A stretch of 64,000 nucleotides of DNA from Hungatella sp. UBA3048 (GTDB lineage: Bacteria; Bacillota; Clostridia; Lachnospirales; Lachnospiraceae): assembly GCA_002367105.1 (NCBI GenBank), contig DFCS01000016.1:105177-169176 (forward strand), given 5' to 3'. The stretch's first letter is position 1; each line of letters begins with the position of its first letter. A program made the position numbers and the translations under genes. A model generated the notes under the pieces. That model had not been told where the DNA came from and searched no databases. It worked only from the letters and a program-made list of their open reading frames with translations. This document shows, piece by piece, positions 17,790 through 25,352 of the stretch.

Positions 17790-18858
17790 TGATTCCCACG
17801 GCCTCCTCATCCTCAGAAGCCGGCTTGTTCATGATCTGAATGTCGAATGGGTTTACGTGGATTCCCACCTCCTGTCCGACCGGGAACATATCCGTGCTGT
17901 GTACCAGCCATTCAAAGCCGTCAGGAGTGGTCACTTCCATCTCATAGTGGACGCCCTTGAAAATCAAATGGGTGACAATGCCTGTGAGTGTCCCTTCCTC
18001 AGGAGCTACCAGGTCGATATCCTCCGGACGGATAACCACGTCAACCGGCTTATGGGATCCAAAGCCCTTATCCACACAGACAAATTTGGCATTAAAAATC
18101 TCTACCAGTTCATCCCGGACCATAATTCCGGGCACGATGTTGCTTTCTCCGATGAAGTCAGCCACAAAGGCATTTTCCGGCTCATTGTAGATGTTTTCCG
18201 GGGAGCCCATTTGCTGGATATAACCCTGGTTCATGACAACGATAGTATCAGACATGGTCAGGGCTTCCTCCTGGTCATGGGTAACGTAGATAAAGGTGAT
18301 GCCCAGTTCATTTTTCAGACGGATCAGCTCATACTGCATATCCTGGCGGAGCTTTAAGTCCAAAGCTCCCAAAGGCTCGTCAAGGAGTAGGACCCTTGGC
18401 TCGTTTACAATTGCCCTGGCGATGGCGATCCGCTGCTGCTGGCCGCCGCTTAAGGAGCTTACCGTGCGGTTTTCAAAGCCGTCTAAGTTGACCAGCTTTA
18501 AGGCATATTTAATTTTATCCTGTATATAGGCTTTCGGTTTATTTTTAATTTTCAGACCAAAGGCGATGTTTTCTGAAATGGACATGTGGTTAAACAAAGC
18601 GTATTTCTGGAACACAGTATTCAGCTGACGCTTGTTGGGAGGCAGGCTGGTGATGTCCTGTCCGTCAAAAATCACCTGCCCTTTGTCAGGGCTTTCAAAG
18701 CCGCCGATGATCCGAAGAGTAGTAGTCTTGCCGCATCCGCTGGGTCCTAGCAGGGTAACAAATGCGTTCTCCTTTACTGAGAGGTTTAAATCATCCAGTA
18801 CCATGGTACCGTCAAAGCTTTTTGTAATATTCCGTAAATCAATTAATGGCTGACCCAT
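17782..18858 (-). CDS. potA: Polyamine ABC transporter ATP-binding protein
   Basis: A 358-residue ATPase powering the importer. Walker A is LLGPSGCGKTTTLR, the Q-loop region is NTVFQKYALFNHM, the signature is LSGGQQQR, and Walker B is RVLLLDEPLGALD. The C-terminal TOBE domain (about 270-350) is typical of PotA and MalK-type subunits. It is the first transporter gene, 17 nt after the regulator gene. Confidence 0.94.
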   Translation of the reverse strand: MGQPLIDLRNITKSFDGTMVLDDLNLSVKENAFVTLLGPSGCGKTTTLRIIGGFESPDKGQVIFDGQDITSLPPNKRQLNTVFQKYALFNHMSISENIAFGLKIKNKPKAYIQDKIKYALKLVNLDGFENRTVSSLSGGQQQRIAIARAIVNEPRVLLLDEPLGALDLKLRQDMQYELIRLKNELGITFIYVTHDQEEALTMSDTIVVMNQGYIQQMGSPENIYNEPENAFVADFIGESNIVPGIMVRDELVEIFNAKFVCVDKGFGSHKPVDVVIRPEDIDLVAPEEGTLTGIVTHLIFKGVHYEMEVTTPDGFEWLVHSTDMFPVGQEVGIHVNPFDIQIMNKPASEDEEAVGINE

Positions 18859-18875
18859 GTCCCTTTATCCTCCTG

Positions 18876-19409
18876 TTAAAAGCTAGGCGGGGAGCTTACC
18901 CAGATGAGAGTAGCGCCGGCCTTGCTGCTTAAGTAATGTTTTTTGTCTGATACAAAGTAAAAGGATTCCCCTTTTTTGGCTTTATATGTTTTGCTTCCTA
19001 TATGGATGGAAATATTACCCTGCAGCACGTAGCCGAATTCCTCTCCCTCATGGGGATTGTCAGGATAGGTTTCTCCGCCGGCTTCCAGGGTGAGAAGGAT
19101 CGGCTCCATCATGTTTTTCTGCGCATTGGGAATGATCCATTTGATTTCATTCTTAAGTTCTGCATCGTGTTTCTCAAAGTAATCGGATTTTCCGAAAACG
19201 ATCTGTTCTTCCGGGCTCTCATTGAAGAACTCGCCGACAGAGGTTCCAAGGCATTGTAAAATATCCAAAAGGGTAGCAATGGAGGGGGACGTCAAATCCC
19301 TTTCCAGCTGGGATATGAACCCCTTTGACAGCTCTGCGCGGTCAGCCAGTTCTTCCTGTGTAAGCCCCTTTAAGACACGAAGCTCTTTTAGTTTTGTACC
19401 GATATCCAT
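18876..19409 (-). CDS. XRE-family regulator with C-terminal cupin, controls the pot operon
   Basis: 177 residues: an N-terminal Cro/CI helix-turn-helix (LKELRVLKGLTQEELADRAELSKGFISQLERD) and a C-terminal cupin (about 105-175: HEGEEFGYVLQGNISIHIG, KGESFYFVSDKKHY). This architecture matches PuuR-like regulators, where the cupin senses a small molecule. As the leading gene of the pot operon it probably senses polyamines and represses its own transcription. That is inference from context. Confidence 0.88.
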   Translation of the reverse strand: MDIGTKLKELRVLKGLTQEELADRAELSKGFISQLERDLTSPSIATLLDILQCLGTSVGEFFNESPEEQIVFGKSDYFEKHDAELKNEIKWIIPNAQKNMMEPILLTLEAGGETYPDNPHEGEEFGYVLQGNISIHIGSKTYKAKKGESFYFVSDKKHYLSSKAGATLIWVSSPPSF

Positions 19410-19451
19410 ATGCTCCTCCTTTATGATTATGTTAAGCTGAAAGTTTACTTA

Positions 19452-19488
19452 TACTAACTGACGATAAATATAACTAAAAAGTTTAGTA
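19452..19488 (-). promoter_or_regulatory. Possible operator for the XRE-cupin regulator
   Basis: TACTAAC (19452-19458) and GTTTAGTA (19481-19488) form an imperfect inverted repeat between the pot promoter and the regulator start, a suitable place for autoregulation. Confidence 0.3.
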
Positions 19489-19511
19489 ATGATAAACAGG
19501 CAGCAAAATAC

Positions 19512-19539
19512 ATTATACTGTTTTTTCATTGTATGTCAA
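19512..19539 (-). promoter_or_regulatory. Strong sigma-A promoter of the pot operon
   Basis: On the minus strand a perfect TTGACA, a 16-bp spacer and a perfect TATAAT, about 100 bp upstream of the regulator gene. Confidence 0.8.
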
Positions 19540-19561
19540 TAGTTTTTAAGGAAGTTTTTCC

Positions 19562-19590
19562 TTAACAAACAATGAAATTTATGATATGAT
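19562..19590 (+). promoter_or_regulatory. Sigma-A promoter for the lactonase gene
   Basis: TTAACA (19562-19567), 17 bp, TATGAT (19585-19590). It is divergent from the pot promoter and gives a leader of about 125 nt. Confidence 0.6.
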
Positions 19591-19721
19591 AGTTTTAGTT
19601 TGTACAACGAAGTTCGATTCGCCAAACGGTACGTCGGACGGCTGATTTTCCGGATTCAGGCAGCACTTAAATTTGCCCTTATTCAGAGGATCATGCCAAG
19701 GAAGATCTCAGGAGGATATGT

Positions 19722-20780
19722 ATGATGAAAGGCAAGTATATGGCTTATGTAGGTTCTTATTCCTACAACGGACAGGCAAAGGGGATTACTGTATACGATG
19801 TTGATGTGGAAGAGGGCCGTTTTATTCCAAGATGCGAGGTGGAAGTTGATAATTCTTCCTATGTGATTGCTTCTAATGATGGGAAGACGCTGTACTCCAT
19901 CGCGGATGAAGGAATCGTATCCTTCCGCATTCATGAGAATGGGGCGATTACAAGACTTAATTCAGCGAATATTAAGGGAATGAGGGGCTGCCATCTGTCT
20001 ACTGATGCAGAGGACAGGTATATCTTTGTATCTGGATACCATGATGGAAAGTCCACGGTGCTTCGGCTGAATGAGGATGGCTCCGTAGGTGAGATCGTGA
20101 CCGGAGTGTACCATAAGGGCCTTGGCAGTGTGGCAGAAAGAAATTTCCGCCCTCACGTGAGCTGTTCCAGAAGAACTCCTGACGGAAAATTTATCATGGT
20201 GGCTGATCTGGGAATTGATCAGGTTAAGATTTACCGTTTCAATGAGAATGATGAAGAAATGGTACTGGTGGATGTCCTGCACTGCGATCTGGAATCTGCT
20301 CCCAAATGCTTCCGTTTCAGTTCTGACGGAAGATTTTTCTATCTTATTTCAGAGTTAAAGAATGTGATCGATGTGTTCACCTATGAAACAGGAGATCGGC
20401 AGCCAAAGATTGAGAAGATCCAGACGGTTTTCACAGCCGGACCAAAGCAGAGTCAGCTTACTTCGGCATGCTCCATGCGCATGTCCAATGATGAAAGGCA
20501 TTTATTCTGCGGCAACGCGGGGGACAATTCTGTTACGGTTTATGAGCGGGACAAGGAAACAGGACTTTTAGAAGCCTTATGCTGTCTTCCCATAAGCGGA
20601 AGCTTTCCCAAGGATATCTGCGTTTTTCCGGATGATAAGCATATCGCTTCCATCAACCATGAGACCGGCAGTATCACATTTTTCACGGTTGATTATGTGA
20701 AAGGGCTTCTTATCATGAACGGCAAGGAACTTAAGGTTAATGAACCGAACAGCTGCGTGATCGTAAAAGTAGACAATTAA
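19722..20780 (+). CDS. Lactonase family beta-propeller protein (6-phosphogluconolactonase-like)
   Basis: A 352-residue seven-bladed propeller of the Pgl/YbhE lactonase family, which hydrolyses 6-phosphogluconolactone or related sugar lactones. Repeated blade motifs are visible: YVGSYSYNGQAKGITVYDVD near the start, RPHVSCSRRTPDGKFIMVADLGIDQVKIY in the middle (the conserved H and D-x-G-x-D-x-V surface), and SGSFPKDICVFPDD near the end. AGGAGG precedes tandem ATGs at 19722 and 19725. No signal peptide. The physiological substrate is not certain. Confidence 0.85.
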   Translation: MMKGKYMAYVGSYSYNGQAKGITVYDVDVEEGRFIPRCEVEVDNSSYVIASNDGKTLYSIADEGIVSFRIHENGAITRLNSANIKGMRGCHLSTDAEDRYIFVSGYHDGKSTVLRLNEDGSVGEIVTGVYHKGLGSVAERNFRPHVSCSRRTPDGKFIMVADLGIDQVKIYRFNENDEEMVLVDVLHCDLESAPKCFRFSSDGRFFYLISELKNVIDVFTYETGDRQPKIEKIQTVFTAGPKQSQLTSACSMRMSNDERHLFCGNAGDNSVTVYERDKETGLLEALCCLPISGSFPKDICVFPDDKHIASINHETGSITFFTVDYVKGLLIMNGKELKVNEPNSCVIVKVDN

Positions 20781-20846
20781 GACACCTTGAAGGTGTACCT
20801 CTATGCCCGGAAAACATGGGCAGGGAAGAGGAAAGGAGAGACATAC

Positions 20847-21980
20847 ATGGCAGGATCAACACTGGGGACAATATGGAAGGTAACAACCTGGGGGGAATCA
20901 CATGGAAAGGCCATCGGCGTTGTGTTAGACGGCTGCCCGGCGGGTCTTAAACTGGAGGAGGCGGATATCCAGGAATACTTAGACCGTAGAAAACCGGGGC
21001 AGAGCAAGTTCACCACAAAGCGCCAGGAGGCCGATCAGGTGGAGATCCTGTCCGGAGTTTTCGAGGGAAAGACAACAGGAACTCCCATTTCTATGGTGAT
21101 CTGGAATACAGACCAGCGCTCCAGGGATTACGGAAATTTAATGGAGGTTTACCGCCCGGGCCATGCGGATTTTTCCTTTGATGAAAAATACGGAATCAGG
21201 GATTACCGGGGAGGCGGCCGTTCCTCCGGAAGGGAGACCATTGGAAGGGTGGCGGCCGGCGCTGTTGCCGCCTGCTTTTTAAAGAGTCTTGGAATTACCG
21301 TGACCGCTTACACCAGATCCGTTGGGCCTTATGAGGTAAAGGCAGAGCAGTTCAGTATAAAGGAGCGGGATAATAACAAACTTTTCATGCCTGATAAGGA
21401 AACAGCGGCTCTTGCCTGCGAATACTTAGAAGAGATGATGGGAAAGCTGGACTCTGTGGGAGGCGTGGTGGAATGCGTTATTGACGGAGTTCCGGCCGGA
21501 ATCGGCGATCCGGTATTTGAAAAGTATGATGCGGCTCTTGCAAAGGCAGTCATGTCCATCGGAGCAGTCAAGGGCTTTGAGATCGGAGATGGCTTTGGGG
21601 CCGCCCGCGCCCTGGGATCCCAAAATAACGATGGTTTTTGTAAGGGACTTAATAAGGGCGTGGAGAAGATCACCAATCATGCAGGGGGAATTCTCGGAGG
21701 GATCAGCGATGGTTCCCAGGTGGTTCTCCGCGCTGCATTTAAGCCTACCCCGTCTGTGGCACAGTCCCAGAAAACCGTGACGCGCCTGGGTGAGGAAACA
21801 GAGATCCAAATCAAGGGGCGCCATGACCCTATCGTTGTTCCTCGTGCAGTGGTAGTAGTGGAAGCCATGGCAGCACTTACCACGGCAGACTTATTGCTTG
21901 CCAACATGGCATCCAGAATGGACAGGATCCTTACCTTTTATGGCCGGCAGACGGCAGGAGAAGGAAGCATAGAAACTTGA
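20847..21980 (+). CDS. aroC: Chorismate synthase
   Basis: The last step of the shikimate pathway: it converts 5-enolpyruvylshikimate-3-phosphate to chorismate with reduced FMN. At 377 residues it is of normal length. Signatures are TTWGESHGKAIGVVLDGCP at the N-terminus, RPGHADFSFDEKYG and DYRGGGRSSGRET in the middle (flavin and substrate site), and the late R-x-DP motif GRHDPIVVPRA. The start at 20847 follows AAGGAG. An in-frame ATG at 20787 adds 20 residues foreign to the family. Confidence 0.96.
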   Translation: MAGSTLGTIWKVTTWGESHGKAIGVVLDGCPAGLKLEEADIQEYLDRRKPGQSKFTTKRQEADQVEILSGVFEGKTTGTPISMVIWNTDQRSRDYGNLMEVYRPGHADFSFDEKYGIRDYRGGGRSSGRETIGRVAAGAVAACFLKSLGITVTAYTRSVGPYEVKAEQFSIKERDNNKLFMPDKETAALACEYLEEMMGKLDSVGGVVECVIDGVPAGIGDPVFEKYDAALAKAVMSIGAVKGFEIGDGFGAARALGSQNNDGFCKGLNKGVEKITNHAGGILGGISDGSQVVLRAAFKPTPSVAQSQKTVTRLGEETEIQIKGRHDPIVVPRAVVVVEAMAALTTADLLLANMASRMDRILTFYGRQTAGEGSIET

Positions 21981-21985
21981 TAAAA

Positions 21986-22023
21986 TCCGGCATTTATGAT
22001 ATGTTAAATGCCGGATATATTTT
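21986..22023 (+). terminator. Terminator after aroC
   Basis: ATCCGGCATTTA (21986-21997) and TAAATGCCGGAT (22006-22017) form a perfect 12-bp stem followed by ATATTTT. Confidence 0.75.
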
Positions 22024-22093
22024 CACGGTTAATGAGCCGGACGAACATGTCTGCAGGTTCAGCCGGCAATGACAGAATGACAGGAGAATGATG

Positions 22094-22540
22094 ATGAAGA
22101 TTGCAATGGGAAATGACCATACGGCCATAGAAATGAAGAATTACATCAAGGAATTTGTAGAGAGCAAGGGTTATGAAGTGATCGACTTTGGAACCAATTC
22201 CACAGAAAGCTGCGATTATCCGGAATATGGAGAAAAGGTTGGACGTGCGGTTGCAGACGGAGAAGCTGATCTGGGAATCGCCATCTGCGGAACAGGAGTG
22301 GGAATCTCCCTTGCCTGCAACAAGGTCAGGGGAATCCGTGCCTGTGTCTGCAGCGAACCTTATACTGCAAAGCTTTCCAGAATGCACAATGATTCCAATG
22401 TGCTCTGCTTTGGAGCCCGTGTCATCGGACCGGAGATGGCAAAGATGATCACAGAAGAATGGCTGGATGCAAAGTATGAGGGCGGAAGACACCAGCGCCG
22501 TGTGGATATGGTAATGGATATCGAAAAAAGAAACGAATAA
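22094..22540 (+). CDS. rpiB: Ribose-5-phosphate isomerase B / LacAB family sugar-phosphate isomerase
   Basis: A 148-residue aldose-ketose isomerase interconverting ribose-5-phosphate and ribulose-5-phosphate (or a related sugar phosphate). It has the opening KIAMGNDHTAIEMKN, the active-site Cys loop AICGTGVGISLACNKV, and RMHNDSNVLCFGARV with the conserved Asn and Arg. Three consecutive ATGs occur (22088, 22091, 22094). AGGAG at 22082-22086 best suits 22094. It forms a two-gene unit with the following dehydrogenase, which may point to sugar-acid metabolism. Confidence 0.9.
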   Translation: MKIAMGNDHTAIEMKNYIKEFVESKGYEVIDFGTNSTESCDYPEYGEKVGRAVADGEADLGIAICGTGVGISLACNKVRGIRACVCSEPYTAKLSRMHNDSNVLCFGARVIGPEMAKMITEEWLDAKYEGGRHQRRVDMVMDIEKRNE

Positions 22541-22565
22541 AATGTATTGAGAAGGGGGAAAACAT

Positions 22566-23429
22566 ATGAAAAAAATCGGATTTATCGGAATTGGTATTAT
22601 GGGAAAGTCCATGGTACGCAATCTGATGAAGGCTGGATATGAGGTGGCGGTATATTCAAGAACCAGAAGCAAGGCAGAAGATATCCTTTCTGAAGGAGCC
22701 ATATGGTGCGAAGATGTAAAGGCCTGCTCCAAAGGCAGGGATACGGTCATTACCATCGTTGGATATCCTCAGGATGTAGAAGAGGTCTATTTCGGTGAAA
22801 ATGGGATTATTGCAAACGCAGACAAGGGAACCTGTTTGATTGATATGACCACCACCAGCCCCAAGCTTGCTGTACGGATTTATGAAGAAGCAAAACAGGC
22901 AGGGCTAAAGGCTCTGGATGCCCCTGTTACAGGGGGAGATACTGGCGCGAGGGAAGGAACCCTTACCATACTGGTTGGAGGAGACAGAGATACTTATGGC
23001 AGCTGCCTCCCTGTATTTGAGGCAATGGGAAAGGCCATCCGGTATGAAGGAAAGGCCGGAAACGGACAGCACACCAAAATGTGCAACCAGATTGCCATTG
23101 CAGGAGCCCTTTCCGGCGTCTGTGAGGCGATGGTTTATGCAAAGGCCAATGGTCTTGACGTAGATACCATGGTGGACTCCATCGCTACCGGTGCAGCCGG
23201 AAGCGCCCAGTTAAATGCAATGGCTCCCAGGATCCTTTCCGGGGACTTTGCACCAGGATTCTTTATCAAGCATTTTATTAAAGACATGAAGCTGGCGGCC
23301 GAAGAGGCGGAGGGGGCAGGTATCCGGCTGGGAGTGCTTGACCACGTGCTTTCCATGTATGAATCCATGGCTGCTTCTGGTCATGAAGAGGAAGGAACAC
23401 AGGCTTTGGTCAAATATTACCAGTGGTAA
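22566..23429 (+). CDS. Beta-hydroxyacid dehydrogenase (3-hydroxyisobutyrate / tartronate semialdehyde reductase family)
   Basis: A 287-residue NAD(P)-dependent oxidoreductase. The Rossmann motif is IGFIGIGIMGKSM, the substrate-binding loop is DAPVTGGDTGAREGTL, and the catalytic Lys lies in GNGQHTKMCNQ. Members reduce or oxidise short beta-hydroxyacids such as tartronate semialdehyde, 3-hydroxyisobutyrate or succinic semialdehyde. Sequence alone does not separate these. It is 25 nt downstream of rpiB. Confidence 0.87.
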   Translation: MKKIGFIGIGIMGKSMVRNLMKAGYEVAVYSRTRSKAEDILSEGAIWCEDVKACSKGRDTVITIVGYPQDVEEVYFGENGIIANADKGTCLIDMTTTSPKLAVRIYEEAKQAGLKALDAPVTGGDTGAREGTLTILVGGDRDTYGSCLPVFEAMGKAIRYEGKAGNGQHTKMCNQIAIAGALSGVCEAMVYAKANGLDVDTMVDSIATGAAGSAQLNAMAPRILSGDFAPGFFIKHFIKDMKLAAEEAEGAGIRLGVLDHVLSMYESMAASGHEEEGTQALVKYYQW

Positions 23430-23443
23430 AAGACATATAAAAA

Positions 23444-23477
23444 AGCAGGCGGAGAAAATCTCCAGCCTGCGTTTTTT
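23444..23477. terminator. Bidirectional terminator between dehydrogenase and lepB
   Basis: GCAGGCGGAGA pairs with TCTCCAGCCTGC (small internal mismatch), with an A run before and a T run after. Confidence 0.8.
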
Positions 23478-24042
23478 ATTTAATATTTTTTATGGAAGGG
23501 AAATACCGGAACAGGACCTTTGCGATAATCTTGTCCTTTTCCACAAATTTATGTTTCCACCTTCTTGCATCCGCGGAGAAATTCCGGTTGTCTCCAAGCA
23601 TGAAGTAACAGTCTTCCGGCACTTCATAATGGGCGTCAGGCTCCGGTTCCATTGGCTCCGGAAGATAAGACTCTTCAAGAGGCGTCTCGGAATTATTGAT
23701 ATAAACTTTTCCGTCCCGGATATCGATGATGTCGCCTGGAAGGCCGATGACACGTTTTACGTAATAGGTTTTTCCGGTAGGGTCATCAGGGAAATGGAAG
23801 ATGGCGATATCTCCCCGCTTCGGATCGCCAAAATAATAGGATAGCCTGGAGCCAATGACCCGGTCTCCTGTCATAATGGTCTTTTCCATGGATCCGCTGG
23901 GTACCCTGCTGTTTGCAATGATGAAATTATTGAGCAAAAATGCAATGACAGCGGCGGTAATAATGATCTTGATCCAACTGATGATTTCTTCCCTCCAGCT
24001 GAACGGTTCCCGTTCTTTTGGCATGTTATCGTTCTTTTTCAT
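23476..24042 (-). CDS. lepB: Signal peptidase I
   Basis: A membrane serine protease that removes signal peptides of exported proteins. A short cytoplasmic N-terminus is followed by one helix (IIITAAVIAFLLNNFIIA). The Ser motif is SRVPSGSMEKTI, the Lys motif is YYVKRVIGLPGD, and the late box is MLGDNRNFSADAR, where many relatives have GDNRNNSxDSR. I chose ATG 24042, which follows AAGAGAG. Upstream in-frame ATGs (24066, 24111) give an unusual basic extension with weak ribosome binding sites. Confidence 0.9.
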   Translation of the reverse strand: MKKNDNMPKEREPFSWREEIISWIKIIITAAVIAFLLNNFIIANSRVPSGSMEKTIMTGDRVIGSRLSYYFGDPKRGDIAIFHFPDDPTGKTYYVKRVIGLPGDIIDIRDGKVYINNSETPLEESYLPEPMEPEPDAHYEVPEDCYFMLGDNRNFSADARRWKHKFVEKDKIIAKVLFRYFPSIKNIK

Positions 24043-24220
24043 ATGATCTCTCTTCTTTTCCTTCATGATGGTTCCATTACAGAGTTTAAATGAGATTGAT
24101 TTATAACGCAAGGGGTTTTACAAAATGGTAAGAAAATATTCACAAATACTCTATGGATTGTCCATAAAATCATGATAACATGATTCTAAGATAAAAAATT
24201 ACACCAGGGGGAGCCGGATC

Positions 24221-25270
24221 ATGGGAGGGAAAAGCCGGAATCAGGATAGAACGATTATTGCAGCTTCTGCGTTAATGTTTGCAGCTTCATCGCTGTTTCA
24301 GATACTGGCAAGAAAGGTTCCGGGATTTGGGGACTGGTATGCCAGGCGTATTTACCGGTTTATGGTAGGAAGCATTGGAAGGCTGTCCGGGGTATTTCCC
24401 TTTGCCCTTGTGGAGGCCTGCACCTACCTGCTTATTTTATATGCTGTTTTCTACGTCTTCGTCCACCGTAAGGAGAGGAAGAAGATCCTCATAAGAGCCG
24501 TGTTTCTCGTTACCGGCCTTTTTTTACTGTTTACGTTAAACTGTGGTATCAACTATTACAGAAAGCCGTTTTCCAGCTATTCAGGGCTGGATATGAGAAA
24601 ATCTTCCGTTGAGGAACTGGAGCGTCTCTGCCGGAAGCTTACAGAAGACGTAAACCGTATGTGCGGAGAAGGCATAGCAAAAGAGATAGACTTAAAAAGC
24701 CTGGAAAAGGAAAGTGTAAAGGCCATGAAAGGACTGGGAGAGGCTTATCCTGAGCTGGCAGGCTATTACCCGACTCCAAAGCCCCTCCTGTGGTCTTACT
24801 TCTTTTCCGCCCAGCAGCTTTGCGGCCAATATTCCCCTTTTACTGTGGAGGCCACTTATAACCGGTCCATGCCGGATTACAACATTCCCCATACGGTCTG
24901 CCATGAGCTGTCCCACCTAAGAGGGTTCATGAGAGAGGATGAGGCCAACTTCATCGGCTATCTGGCCTGCATTGGATCTGAGGCTGATGCGTTCCGTTAC
25001 AGCGGGTACTTAACCGGCTGGGTTTACGCTACCAATGCCCTGGCAAAGGCAGACTGGGAAGCATATGCAGAAATCTGCGGACAGCTTCGTGAAAAGGCTT
25101 GGGATGATTTAACAAACAACAATGAATTCTGGGGGAAATACGAGGGGAAGACTGCCGAGGTTTCCAACCGGATGAATGATACTTATTTAAAGTTTAACAG
25201 CCAGTCCGACGGCGTTAACAGCTATGGCAGAATGGTGGATTTAATGCTGGCTTACGAAAGGCTGAAATAG
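24221..25270 (+). CDS. DUF3810-type membrane protein with HExxH metalloprotease-like motif
   Basis: 349 residues with three hydrophobic N-terminal segments (to about residue 110), then an exposed domain. The motif CHELSHLRGFMREDEANFIGYLAC contains H-E-x-x-H plus a downstream E in DEANF, the layout of a gluzincin zinc site, so metallopeptidase activity is plausible. The family is known as DUF3810 and has no established function I can name. It is divergent from lepB and precedes glgB. Confidence 0.8.
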   Translation: MGGKSRNQDRTIIAASALMFAASSLFQILARKVPGFGDWYARRIYRFMVGSIGRLSGVFPFALVEACTYLLILYAVFYVFVHRKERKKILIRAVFLVTGLFLLFTLNCGINYYRKPFSSYSGLDMRKSSVEELERLCRKLTEDVNRMCGEGIAKEIDLKSLEKESVKAMKGLGEAYPELAGYYPTPKPLLWSYFFSAQQLCGQYSPFTVEATYNRSMPDYNIPHTVCHELSHLRGFMREDEANFIGYLACIGSEADAFRYSGYLTGWVYATNALAKADWEAYAEICGQLREKAWDDLTNNNEFWGKYEGKTAEVSNRMNDTYLKFNSQSDGVNSYGRMVDLMLAYERLK

Positions 25271-25290
25271 CCCCAATTCCTGGCAGACTC

Positions 25291-25319
25291 TTGAAAATTA
25301 CAAGACCTGGTGATAAAAT
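25291..25319 (+). promoter_or_regulatory. Sigma-A promoter for glgB
   Basis: TTGAAA (25291-25296), 17 bp, TAAAAT (25314-25319), ending 33 nt before the glgB ATG. Confidence 0.6.
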
Positions 25320-25352
25320 ATTTTCATAACGAGGGACCAGGAGGAGTCATGT

